From Symsagittifera roscoffensis (taxonomy: Eukaryota > Xenacoelomorpha > Acoela > Convolutidae), in NCBI RefSeq assembly GCF_963678635.1, contig NC_087069.1:33565090-33629089 (forward strand): a stretch of DNA of 64,000 nucleotides, in the 5' to 3' direction. The notes beneath the pieces were generated by a model. That model had not been told where the DNA came from, did not search any database, and worked only from the letters and a program-made list of their open reading frames with translations. The position numbers were made by a program, and so were the translations under genes. Shown here piece by piece: positions 21,830 to 31,662 of this stretch; the first letter of the stretch is position 1, and every line of letters starts with the position of its first letter.

Positions 21830-22351
21830 GTCGGGTACATGGAGGTATCAGGTCGGGTGTGAGGGAGGAGTCTTGAGTCAGGTACTGGGGTGCGGCGCAG
21901 GTAAAGGGATCTTAAGATGTGATTGGCATGACAATTGAATTTTAAAAGAAAGAATTGATGGTGCTAAAACATAAAATGAATCTGCATGTTCTTAAGGGAG
22001 ATCCAATCAAATTGTTTTAAGTGATATGTGAATGATAAGATTTTAATCATATGGGTAGAAGGGGGGTCTCTAGGATAGGAACGTGACATACTAAGTTTTA
22101 ATGAGCTCTATGTTTTCAGATCAAGTTTGAAAACAAAGTTGAATATCCAACTACACTCAAACGAGAAACAGAAAAAGAGAATCTTGATTGAACACGCGAC
22201 AATCCGGATCTACAGCAAGTGCTTGCAAGAGAAGATTTCTAGAGATTTCTTGAATTGGGTAATACTTGAGTTGGTAAGGTAATTCTTGAGTTGGTAAGGT
22301 AATTCTTGAGCTGGGTGACGTCTATCTACACACATCCCGAAGTTATAAAGA
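21830..22351 (+). other. ORF1-ORF2 spacer, 522 bp
   Basis: Non-coding, with stops in all frames. Exactly 174 codons long, so ORF1 and ORF2 share a frame. It contains 2.5 copies of a 20-bp repeat (AATTCTTGAGTTGGTAAGGT) at 22262-22318, about 35 bp before the ORF2 start, and four CTTGAG words. How ORF2 is expressed (splicing, internal promoter or reinitiation) is not visible. Confidence 0.6.
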
Positions 22352-25300
22352 ATGGCAGACCGATTCTGGAACTCTATGCCCACGGCTCTGCAGAGGCCCA
22401 CTCTTGACGAGCTGTACAGACGCTTGAGGGACCTGGACCACACCCAGATCGACGAGAGAATGGCGGTGATGCTGAATGCGATCCTCCAGTTGGAGGATCA
22501 GGGCGAGTGCAGGGAGTCTGCGACGGAGGCTGTCTTGATAGTCGGCTACACCACTGAGGGCATATCAAATCGAGCACAGACCAGATGGTTGTCTTGGAAT
22601 GCGGATGGAGGAGTAAGGGGCTTTGACTTGGCAAGAAATCCTGGCCTGAGTAACAACACCGAACACGGCGCAGGAGAGTTCCCGCTACCGACGAGGCCAA
22701 CAGCGAGATCCACGGGCCAGAGCTCGAGTAAGGTGCCGTCGATGTCGCGAGCGCAACAGACGACCGAGGCATATCCGGAGCTGGGAGTCCTAAGGAAAGA
22801 TCTTGAGAAGGCGCTGAAGGAAAGGAATAAAGCGAACCTCGATCGGGATCAGGCGAAGTTGGATAGGGAGAGGCTTCAGCTGGAGAGAGACCAGGCAGTC
22901 GACGAGCGGGATCAGACGTTGAAATTACTTGAGATGCTAAGGGCGGAACATCAGCAGGAGCTAAAGGTGCGGGAGAACGCCGCGAATCGCGATCAACTAA
23001 AGTCGGAGTTGGAAAGGATAGAACAACGACAACGCGAGCTGGACGCACAAAAGGGAGCCAGGTCAAACGAACGAGTGGTGACAAGCTCAAGGCCAGAGTC
23101 GCGCATGGAGGTGGATGAAGCTCCCAGGGCTAGAGGACGGTTCAACCTTGACCGCGAGGCCAGGGAACACATGAGTGAAGGGTTGGAGGTCTGGATACCG
23201 AATGACGCGACGCCCTCCTTGCGCAATCTAGAGACCCAACCTGTACGTCCTCTGATGGATGTGGTGTTACCAGGATACACACCAACCTCGACCTCGAGCG
23301 GTAGTCAGGTGAGTGGCGCCTCATCGCGCCTGAAGGAGCTGGGCGAGAAATTGCAGCAGCAGAGTCGTGAAAGAGCGACAAGGCCAGAGCTTCCACCGAC
23401 TTGGAGGGAACAGCCGGTCAGAAACGTCGTGATTGCGAGCTACAAGAAGGACACAGAGGGGAACTACCACAAGCATAGTCGGCTGGACTGGAATGCGGAA
23501 CAGCAAGCCAGGAGGGAATGCTTCCACGACGCAGCCTGGGTGCAGTATCTAGCGCCACCTCGTGTGCCAGAGGGTGCGGTTCACCTGATTATAGGGGACA
23601 GCCTGGTGCGGGTGTTGACCCAGATCCGGTCGCATTGGCAGACGGGGGTCTTGAGTTTCGCTGGAGCTGCTACGCCACAGATGTTGGCAACTCTGGACAT
23701 GCTAGGAATGACCAAAGTTTACACAGTCACCTTGATGGTTGGGACCAACGACGTGTCGAGAGGAGAAGCAAGGAAAGTGACGAGGCTAGGCGACAAGATA
23801 AATTGCCTTCTTGAGGAGCTGAGGATCCAAATGGATCCCATCCTGTTGACGATATGCACGGTCCCCTATAACATGATGTTTGATCAACACTCCCTAGAGA
23901 TGAACCAGAGGGTGCGGAGCCTGAACAAGGCGATCAGAGAAATACACCGAAACAGTGTGCTTCCTCTCAGGCTGTTAGACGTTGCAGAACGCATGGAGAA
24001 CAAGGGATTCCCTGAAGACACCTCGAAAGATGGAATCCATTTCGATAGGCCAAGGGGAGCTGAGTGGCTGAACGATGTCTTCCAGGTTCACATAAACACG
24101 CTAGAAGCGGACCTGCTGGAGACAGCCCAATTCACTTTAGGGCCACCTCCCAACCCACCATTCCTTGCCTCGAGGGCCTTGGCTGGTCGATTGGGAGCGA
24201 GAGTTGATACTAGAGATAGCTCGAGGAGCAATCAGACCCGATTGCAGAGTGCCACACCAATGGAGTCGGAGGAGGTAGAGTCATCAACACCTCCGACCTC
24301 GGCGATGTCCTCCGTGGTGGTGGCAGATGGCAGGAGAGAAAAGAAGTCTAGGGAGACTACCCGCTTGAGATATCCTGAGAAGGTGAAGGAACTGGATCTA
24401 GAGACTTTGGAATGCAGACGAGAGTTGGCGGAAACCCTGGGGATTGAACGAGTGTCGCATGAGGACTTGAATAGACATCATTGCGTAGACTGGTTGAAAG
24501 CACACGAGGCGCATTTCTCGAGAACGAAGTTAATGGAGACTACAGACCTGACTGGAATTCCCACAAAAACGATCATGGGACCCATTAACTACAGGCCTCT
24601 TAAGCAGCTAGGGAGTCCTGGACTTATAGCAGAACCTCCCAAGCACCGAACTGGCATCGCCAGGATCAAGTTGGCAACCCCGGCGCAATTGAAGGTAGTA
24701 GACAAGCTGCTCAACCCGGGGGGGATGGAGTTGCCTGACGCTGCTTACGAAGGTCCAAGGCTGGCAGAGGATCCCAGGTACGGGAAGCCCTGTGGTGGCA
24801 CCCAATTGGCCAAGACTCTGGCAGTTTATGATAGAGCAGATCCAGCTGCTGCAAGAGTGATCATTGTGGCGGGATCAGACTTCGAAGGAACGTCTCCCAA
24901 GTTGTTCTGGCCGGAGACTCTGGTATACTCTTTGCCAGGAGCCGAATTGAACCAGATGTTGACCCTAGTGGTGGCAATAAAGTCGGAGATGCCCTGTGAA
25001 CCTGAGCTGTTATTGTTTGCAGGAATGAATGACCACCTGCACGCGATGGGACTTCTTGAGCAACTGAAGGGCAAAGAGATTCCGACATCAAAGAAGATAT
25101 GGGAGGCTATTCAGGCTTTATTTGCGGCGATGAATGAGGTACAAGAGAACGTAGCCTCGAGATTTGGGTCCAAGACAAAGGTGGTGTTTACCACATCCCC
25201 AGGATACGCCAGCATGCCACCCGCCCTACAATTCGTGTATGCGGTCTTAATCTTGATAGCGGAAGGGAGTGAATGGCGGATTCTGATGGCAGCCCCCAAT

Positions 25301-28300
25301 CGAGAGCTGGAGCCAGTAAACTTGAGACTTTACAGATCAGAATTACCAGCGGCATGGGCTGACATATCTCATGCGCTGAGGGGCTTTTACGGACTAGCCG
25401 ATGTCTTGATTGTATTGGATGAGGTACTCTTGCTAGAGATATCGAACTTTGCTAGACAACTCAAGTTCAGCCCAGTCATCGGGGACGATCACCCGGCGAT
25501 AAACCAGTTGACGGCCAGCCTGTGGTTCCGGAGTATGGATGTGAAAGTCGCAAATTCCACCAGCAGGACTAGAGGTCCCAGCAACGAGAGAAGAAATGTG
25601 GTCGAGACGGAGAAACAGTTAGAATCGATGAAATATCGCTTGACCCAAGAGAATGGCTGGTGGCCATTCCTGACACCAAGGCTGGAGAACGCCACGAATA
25701 AAACGAGGGAGGAAGCACCACTCCTCGTGAAACAAATCTGGAGTTTTCTAGAGAAGCAACTGGAGCTAGCTGAAAGGAGAGACATGACGGTGGTTAGATT
25801 TGTCTCGGCCGCCAATGAAGTGACGATTGGAGGATTTTGGAGAGAGCACGCCAACGGCGAATTGAAAACTAGGAGAGATTACGAGATTCTCAAGTTCTTG
25901 AGTCCTTGCTGGGAGAGAGAATTCTTGGCAGGAGTGTTCGGCACCACGGCGACTATCTTCGGAGCCTTCGTGCAGGAGATACTGGGCATGCCCATCAGCC
26001 TGCTCTTGGCCCTGTATTTGGTCTACCCCAGATACTTGTTCAATATGGGTCCAGCATATATGTTTAGTCGGGGAGTGGAGACACTTCGAGTTGATGGGTA
26101 TCTGGCACTAGTGCTCTTGACCCATGGGGAATTGGTGTCGTTTCATCGGTTAATGGAATATGGAGAACCTCTGTCTATGGGGAAAGTCCACACGAGCATT
26201 GAAACCAGCTCCTACAAGTGCGCCGCAGGGTTGAAGACACTGCTGGTGCAATACCTCATGATGCAGAATCGATACATGACGGGTGAAGATGAAAACCCAA
26301 CCTCGAGAGAAGAATGGGAGAAGGCGAACAGAGGGATGCCTCTGTTGACGGACCTGTGTCTGGCAATGAGGTCGGACCCAATGGGGATAATCCGAGGTCT
26401 GGAGGAGGTGGTGACCTGCATCTATGGTCCAGCAGTAACGTACGCGTTTCCAGATCCCCTGGTGATAACGTATCGTCACTCGGTGACGCACTTGAGTCTC
26501 ATCAGCGTACTGGATGGTGCAGCACTGAATTGGTGTCAGCAGGAAGTGCTCAGGGCGCGTATGAGCAACACGGTACTCTTCGGAAAAGTGAAAGATGCTG
26601 AGATGATGGTGTGCAATTTCAGGGGACAAATGCAATGCAGAATGGGAGGCAAGCGAGAGGGCCCTATTGAAATGTATCCCAAATTCTGGAACTTGAACCC
26701 ATTGACGGCGGACGGACGAGAAATCTTGAGAATTCCTGCCTGGAAGGAGTGCTTCGCACTGGTGAAGAGGGAGCTAGAGACCATAATGGAGAAAGAAATC
26801 CTCCCGGCAACCATGCCTGAGTTCCCAATAGTCAGGAGGATGACCTTAGGTATGAATAGTCCCTTGGTAGTTCCCTCCATAATGGCGAGGATGAGGGCGG
26901 AGGAAATGCAGAAGGATTTCACTGATGGCTGGGACCCCCTGTTCATTGGCTACACGGCGGCGGTCTATTTCCATACCAGCGAGATGAAGGTAAATTCGTG
27001 GACGACGCAAGCGAAAAAGAGTAGAGGTTCGCAGCCCCCAGGGTATGAGGTGAGGAAAGTCTTGAGAACTCTTGAGAAGGAGGGACTTGATAACATGTTG
27101 CCCATATGGGATGATGGCAGGATGATCGTGATGGAGGGGCACGTCGCACTGGTGGACGACATGAAATTTGCCACGAGAAAATATAAAGCGCCCTATGGCT
27201 TGGAACAGGTGGAAATAAGACAGGAAGGAACAGAGCTAGATGCAGCAGGTCAACTGCACGTAGCACTGACGGAATACAAGAAGCTGGATCCTGCGACACC
27301 ATCACCACTATCCGTGGACACGCCTGGAGACAAGAGGAGCGGACCCGCTGAGGATCGATTCAAAAGAATTCTTGAGAGAAGAAGAAATGAATCGGAGGAA
27401 GAAAGTATGGATGAAACTCTCAGTGAAGCTGGAGAGGACATGGAGGTGGGGAATACACCTGAACCAGGGCCATCAGGGGAGGAACTCACCACTCAAGAGC
27501 TGTTGAAAGACTTGAGCGAAGAGAATTGGGCAGATACTGCCACACCACCTCTGAACCCGTCCCCGCGGAAGAACCTAGAATTGCCATTGGCAGGTGAGAC
27601 CTTCAATATGGGGATGTTACTCTTGAGCTCGGAGGAAAGGGGGAAGAACACGTTCGAAGGGAACAGGGACATATTCTTGGGATCTCTCGAGGATGACGCT
27701 TGGCAGGAGTTCCTGGAGGAATTCAATCGAGAAGTGGGCAGCGAGACGACGCTAGACAAGTTCAAGAAGGAACTGTGGGACGCAGTAGTAAGATTCGGGG
27801 AACCGCTCCTGATAGGAACGGGCCTGGATGAGAAAGCAAGAAAAGAGCTGCTGAACAAGCTAGTGGAGCTGAGGAACGCACGATCGAAGACTAGAAAAGA
27901 GAAATGTGAGGACAGCTCTACTCTGAAACGAAAAACTGTGGATAAAATGGTTGATGATATAAAAAGGGATAAGGTTGGGACTAGTAATATGATTAAAAGT
28001 ACTAATATCCTTAAGGCTCGAGCAGGGGGGAGGCAAGAGTTGGAAGGAGTGGATGGAGAGGTAGAATCAATGATGATAGCCACCACACCCTCGAGCAGAG
28101 ACGTGAAGACTCGCAAGAGGAAGAGAGAAGTGGAAGGATGGGGTAGTCCTTCAGTGGATGCTGTTTCGGAGGGAAACTTGAGGGAGACGGCGCCCATCGT
28201 TTTGGCCCGATGCAAGACGGCGGCATACAAGAACAGCTCGGAACTCAGGAAACCACTTGAAGTAGAAAAGGAAATAGAGGTTTCCACCAGTTCTACGTCA

Positions 28301-31231
28301 GAAGAAGACTTCAAGCCTCAGAAGGTAAACGTGAAGAGAGGTTCAACGAACGGACAGGTAGGGGAAGTGGAGATCGGCAAAGAATGGATCTCGAAGGCAC
28401 ATCAGGAGATGAGCAAACAAGTGACGAGTGATCCATTGGAGAGGAACAAGACGAGGAACACTTCCCGGACGTGGTGGGTGGCCCTCGAAACATTGAAGGA
28501 AATGGAGGACTGCTTGAAGAAGTTGGATAGTGGAATAGCTCGCAGGCGACGCAATTGGGCCACCCAGCAGAAAGCCGAGGTTAATAAGATAGAGATGGCA
28601 AGTCATCTGAAGAGGTCCTGGCAGAGTTTGTTGAAGGATCATTTTGAAGAGGCGATGAGAACATCCTCATCAGCACCGCCACTAATGGCGAATCCCTTCG
28701 TTAGAACTGCGGGACAATTAATGTTCACCTGGAGTCTGGTGGGAATAGAGTTGGAGACATTGACCTCGTATGACAGGCTGAAGTTGGGAAGCAAGAAGCT
28801 AGAGGTGTATCAGGCACTGATGCAACACGTGGCCAGGGACAATTCAGGCTTGAGCCTGGCTAGAAGAAAAGATGCCACATGTTTCTTGAGATGGACAATG
28901 TCTATGATGTCGGATAGCACCATCCTGGCATGCCACCAGAGAGCAAGTGGAAGTAAAACCATGGAGAGAAGAGTCTCAACGATCATCTTGAACGTATATC
29001 AGAGTACAGGAATAGAGAAAGAAGATAGCTCCAGAGTATCCTTGGAGAACCATCGAAAGCTGGACGAGGTACGGAGGTTCTCTAATAAGAAGTTCGAGGA
29101 AGAACATGATGTTCACCGTAACCTGGCCTCGTCAGAACAATACTCGAGACTCAGTGAGAAGGGGGAATACCAATATGTGTCTGGAGTGATGGGAATAGCC
29201 TACAATCCCTTCTTAGACTCGGAAGCTGGAGGAGCCCACAGAAACCATGAGGTAGCGGAGCTACTGAAGTTTTGGACAGAAAGGATAATGGAGATAGACG
29301 CAGTGGAGAAAGAGGGGCCGAGCCTGGGCCTGATTCTTGAGAAAACACCAGAGGTGATAAGCATACCGCGCTCAAACAAGAGAGTTGAAGTGAACATGGG
29401 CGGTGGAAATGGCTTGTTAACCACGAACTTGGGAGTGATATGGAAGCTACTAAGACCCTCCTGGTGTCCACATCCCCATGCGAGTCTAATCGAGGAAACC
29501 ACCGAGCGAGTGAGGTTAGCCCCAACGGAAGATGAAGATCTGGCGAAGTTGAGTGTGCTACATAAGTTAATCACACCCCAGATGCAAGAACCAAGCGAAA
29601 GGACGAGCGACCCCGGGTCAACAAAGAAATTGGAGCCGGGTAGCTGTCTGGATTCGACGTGTGGGAACGGAGAGCACATCTGCGATGGACGGTCATGCGT
29701 CAGAATACTGTCGTTTCAAAAAGAAGATCTGGTCACTTGTTTCGAAGACATCACAGAAAGGGAGAAAAGTGAAGTGCAAATAATAGCGGAATGTTACGCG
29801 AGAACCACGGTGAATATAGCGACAGCTCTCGGATTCTTCTCGAGAATGTGTGATCTGCAGGCACTGGAGAGACTGGAGTCTGAGCATCATTTAGTGACGG
29901 CGTTGAGCGTAGAATCATGGCCCGGGGTGTTGCAGGTGACTCAAAAACACATCCGGAGCTGGAAGGTTGGTCTTGAGGCGGAAATGGGATTTCCCTTGAG
30001 CGAAGCTTATGGCTTGCCATTGAACGCGAAGTCGCTGATAGGGTCAATGATGGCCAACTTGTGCGGAAGTCACTACCCGCTACACATGGCGATGGTGGAA
30101 GTGTCCAGCCAGAGAATACTGGTGGACAAGGCCTTCTCAGTGCCCAAGTGCGTGAGGTTGGCTCGGATATCGCATCACTCGCACAAGTTGTTGAGAAAAA
30201 TCAAAGGGACAGTACCAAAAGAATTGAGAGATGACTTGAGCGAAATCTGGGGAGAAGATCTTCTGAAGTTGGAAAGAGAAAACACAAGCGATCACGAGAG
30301 ACAAAACGTGATCGGGAAACCTGTGGGAAGTACTCCAAACCTGGAGGACAATGACACGATGCACGAGAAAATGATGGAGCTTGAGCCTCTCTTGGAAACC
30401 TCAGGGGAGCGTAATCTCAGGAGCATTGAGATCTCTCATGGGGAATGCCCATGCCACTGTTTGGCACAAACGGTGTGGTATCCAGATCACAAGAACCTTT
30501 GCCTGGTGTGGGATGTGGAAGAGATTCGGTCGATCGGACTGCCGGATCACCGGCAGAAGGTGACGCTCTTAGTAGTGAGCACGATGTTAGCTCTGAGATG
30601 GATAGAAGAGAATATAACGAAGTATCGGGAGGCGACGACACCAACGGCTGAGTCAATATACGCGATAGACTACAGCAGGAGACTTGAGTTGTTTGAGACT
30701 GCGTGCAAAGTATTCTCCATACCAACGGAAGTCAGGCACGTATGGAGTCGCTTGAGGTACTTTCCATGGTTTCGGGCGACACTGACGTCTTGGTTGTACA
30801 GGGCAACGAAAGATCACATGAGAAAACATCAAAAGGAGTATCGACAGTTCCAGGCCGAGATTGGGCCGGAAGCTTTCAAGAGACCCCTGCTAACCCATCG
30901 TAATGCGATCACGACGGGATGGAAGAGAGTGGGTAAGATGTCTAGAGACAATACCAAAGCGAGGGAGTCGATACTAGAGGAAGACCTGGCGAAGAACGTG
31001 AGCTTGAGCCTGCACAACTCCTTTTGCTTGAACCGAGAAGCTAGGGTGAAGGCACTACCCAACCAGGCAAAGAGATTGCAGGAGCAGAGAGAATGGATGC
31101 GATCTTATGAACAACTGAAGGCTTGGGAGGAGATTGTGATTAGTTCCGATGATGAAGAGGAACTGTTGAGACAGTTTGCCGCATCTAGCACTTCAGGATG
31201 CAGTACATCCAAGGCAAAGAGCACGAGGTGA
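22352..31231 (+). CDS. ORF2: giant accessory protein with SGNH/GDSL esterase domain
   Basis: 2959 codons, intact, in the 3' position where envelope genes usually sit. There is no signal peptide and no furin-type or fusion-peptide hallmark. By residue: coiled coil about 147-235; SGNH hydrolase about 405-590 with GDSL at 415-418 (nucleophile S417), oxyanion G438, GTND at 464-467 (N466), and DGIH at 560-563 (D560, H563), all four blocks complete. A second, weaker SGNH-like module lies at about 838-1055: GSDF at 841, FAGMNDH at 889-895 and GDDH at 1044-1047. A hydrophobic stretch lies at about 1191-1235. Acidic, low-complexity linkers lie at about 1660-2060. A conserved C-terminal half contains a C-x4-C-x5-C-x4-C cluster (C2432 to C2448). 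Homologous decayed sequence lies at 41044-41570 and 47397-50170. The esterase substrate is unknown. The rest of the protein I do not recognise. Confidence 0.88.
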   Translation: MADRFWNSMPTALQRPTLDELYRRLRDLDHTQIDERMAVMLNAILQLEDQGECRESATEAVLIVGYTTEGISNRAQTRWLSWNADGGVRGFDLARNPGLSNNTEHGAGEFPLPTRPTARSTGQSSSKVPSMSRAQQTTEAYPELGVLRKDLEKALKERNKANLDRDQAKLDRERLQLERDQAVDERDQTLKLLEMLRAEHQQELKVRENAANRDQLKSELERIEQRQRELDAQKGARSNERVVTSSRPESRMEVDEAPRARGRFNLDREAREHMSEGLEVWIPNDATPSLRNLETQPVRPLMDVVLPGYTPTSTSSGSQVSGASSRLKELGEKLQQQSRERATRPELPPTWREQPVRNVVIASYKKDTEGNYHKHSRLDWNAEQQARRECFHDAAWVQYLAPPRVPEGAVHLIIGDSLVRVLTQIRSHWQTGVLSFAGAATPQMLATLDMLGMTKVYTVTLMVGTNDVSRGEARKVTRLGDKINCLLEELRIQMDPILLTICTVPYNMMFDQHSLEMNQRVRSLNKAIREIHRNSVLPLRLLDVAERMENKGFPEDTSKDGIHFDRPRGAEWLNDVFQVHINTLEADLLETAQFTLGPPPNPPFLASRALAGRLGARVDTRDSSRSNQTRLQSATPMESEEVESSTPPTSAMSSVVVADGRREKKSRETTRLRYPEKVKELDLETLECRRELAETLGIERVSHEDLNRHHCVDWLKAHEAHFSRTKLMETTDLTGIPTKTIMGPINYRPLKQLGSPGLIAEPPKHRTGIARIKLATPAQLKVVDKLLNPGGMELPDAAYEGPRLAEDPRYGKPCGGTQLAKTLAVYDRADPAAARVIIVAGSDFEGTSPKLFWPETLVYSLPGAELNQMLTLVVAIKSEMPCEPELLLFAGMNDHLHAMGLLEQLKGKEIPTSKKIWEAIQALFAAMNEVQENVASRFGSKTKVVFTTSPGYASMPPALQFVYAVLILIAEGSEWRILMAAPNRELEPVNLRLYRSELPAAWADISHALRGFYGLADVLIVLDEVLLLEISNFARQLKFSPVIGDDHPAINQLTASLWFRSMDVKVANSTSRTRGPSNERRNVVETEKQLESMKYRLTQENGWWPFLTPRLENATNKTREEAPLLVKQIWSFLEKQLELAERRDMTVVRFVSAANEVTIGGFWREHANGELKTRRDYEILKFLSPCWEREFLAGVFGTTATIFGAFVQEILGMPISLLLALYLVYPRYLFNMGPAYMFSRGVETLRVDGYLALVLLTHGELVSFHRLMEYGEPLSMGKVHTSIETSSYKCAAGLKTLLVQYLMMQNRYMTGEDENPTSREEWEKANRGMPLLTDLCLAMRSDPMGIIRGLEEVVTCIYGPAVTYAFPDPLVITYRHSVTHLSLISVLDGAALNWCQQEVLRARMSNTVLFGKVKDAEMMVCNFRGQMQCRMGGKREGPIEMYPKFWNLNPLTADGREILRIPAWKECFALVKRELETIMEKEILPATMPEFPIVRRMTLGMNSPLVVPSIMARMRAEEMQKDFTDGWDPLFIGYTAAVYFHTSEMKVNSWTTQAKKSRGSQPPGYEVRKVLRTLEKEGLDNMLPIWDDGRMIVMEGHVALVDDMKFATRKYKAPYGLEQVEIRQEGTELDAAGQLHVALTEYKKLDPATPSPLSVDTPGDKRSGPAEDRFKRILERRRNESEEESMDETLSEAGEDMEVGNTPEPGPSGEELTTQELLKDLSEENWADTATPPLNPSPRKNLELPLAGETFNMGMLLLSSEERGKNTFEGNRDIFLGSLEDDAWQEFLEEFNREVGSETTLDKFKKELWDAVVRFGEPLLIGTGLDEKARKELLNKLVELRNARSKTRKEKCEDSSTLKRKTVDKMVDDIKRDKVGTSNMIKSTNILKARAGGRQELEGVDGEVESMMIATTPSSRDVKTRKRKREVEGWGSPSVDAVSEGNLRETAPIVLARCKTAAYKNSSELRKPLEVEKEIEVSTSSTSEEDFKPQKVNVKRGSTNGQVGEVEIGKEWISKAHQEMSKQVTSDPLERNKTRNTSRTWWVALETLKEMEDCLKKLDSGIARRRRNWATQQKAEVNKIEMASHLKRSWQSLLKDHFEEAMRTSSSAPPLMANPFVRTAGQLMFTWSLVGIELETLTSYDRLKLGSKKLEVYQALMQHVARDNSGLSLARRKDATCFLRWTMSMMSDSTILACHQRASGSKTMERRVSTIILNVYQSTGIEKEDSSRVSLENHRKLDEVRRFSNKKFEEEHDVHRNLASSEQYSRLSEKGEYQYVSGVMGIAYNPFLDSEAGGAHRNHEVAELLKFWTERIMEIDAVEKEGPSLGLILEKTPEVISIPRSNKRVEVNMGGGNGLLTTNLGVIWKLLRPSWCPHPHASLIEETTERVRLAPTEDEDLAKLSVLHKLITPQMQEPSERTSDPGSTKKLEPGSCLDSTCGNGEHICDGRSCVRILSFQKEDLVTCFEDITEREKSEVQIIAECYARTTVNIATALGFFSRMCDLQALERLESEHHLVTALSVESWPGVLQVTQKHIRSWKVGLEAEMGFPLSEAYGLPLNAKSLIGSMMANLCGSHYPLHMAMVEVSSQRILVDKAFSVPKCVRLARISHHSHKLLRKIKGTVPKELRDDLSEIWGEDLLKLERENTSDHERQNVIGKPVGSTPNLEDNDTMHEKMMELEPLLETSGERNLRSIEISHGECPCHCLAQTVWYPDHKNLCLVWDVEEIRSIGLPDHRQKVTLLVVSTMLALRWIEENITKYREATTPTAESIYAIDYSRRLELFETACKVFSIPTEVRHVWSRLRYFPWFRATLTSWLYRATKDHMRKHQKEYRQFQAEIGPEAFKRPLLTHRNAITTGWKRVGKMSRDNTKARESILEEDLAKNVSLSLHNSFCLNREARVKALPNQAKRLQEQREWMRSYEQLKAWEEIVISSDDEEELLRQFAASSTSGCSTSKAKSTR
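23567..24122 (+). other. SGNH hydrolase domain of ORF2
   Basis: Block I HLIIGDSL (S417), block II FAGAATPQ (G438), block III MVGTNDVS (N466) and block V KDGIHFD (D560, H563) occur in the order and spacing of the SGNH/GDSL family, within about 185 residues. Catalytic residues are complete, so hydrolysis of an ester is expected. GDSL-type esterases are known in some CR1/L2 LINE ORF1 proteins and in the giant Terminons of bdelloid rotifers, but I know of none in this position of a gypsy element. Confidence 0.85.
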
Positions 31232-31662
31232 ATGGGCAAATCGGATGGATCTTGAGTCTTGAGAGGGAAGGGGGGCTTGAGTGTGAATCCGAGTGAAACT
31301 TGGATTCACGAAAAAGAAATTTTAACAAAGTAAATATTGTTACTAATATACTATATCTATTATATAAATCGAAATGCTGCATGACAATTTCCTGATTGAA
31401 TAGGACAAAAGAATTTTTAAAATGATTGGCTTGAAAAGCGAAAAATTCAAAGGTGCAGGTAAATGCAGATTTTGATTGCTGTTTAGCAATAGTGTGAAAA
31501 TTTTAAATGGTCGTGAATTTTGGGGTGTAGATAATCTTAAATCTGCTGCAAACTTCTGTAAATGACCACTGGCACTGTATCTTGAGCAACACTCGGTTTT
31601 TCTGGGACTCACTGGCAGAAGACAGCGCGCGATGAGGACATCGATCTCGAGTCCGGGGAGTA
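31232..31662 (+). other. ORF2 3' UTR and purine tract before the 3' LTR
   Basis: No coding potential. A G/A-rich GAGAGGGAAGGGGGG block lies right after ORF2 (31261). TCCGGGGAGTA at 31652-31662 abuts the 3' LTR and is the likely plus-strand primer (polypurine tract), though imperfect. Four CTTGAG words occur in this short stretch. Confidence 0.55.

Noticed and set aside
22374-31062. Antisense frames opposite ORF2 (for example 22374-23090, 27493-28314)
   Set aside because: Shadow frames of a purine-rich coding strand; Ser/Pro/Leu-rich with no recognisable family.
22352-31231. ORF2 as an envelope gene
   Set aside because: No signal peptide, cleavage site or fusion-peptide plus anchor arrangement; the N-terminal half is coiled coil and esterase.
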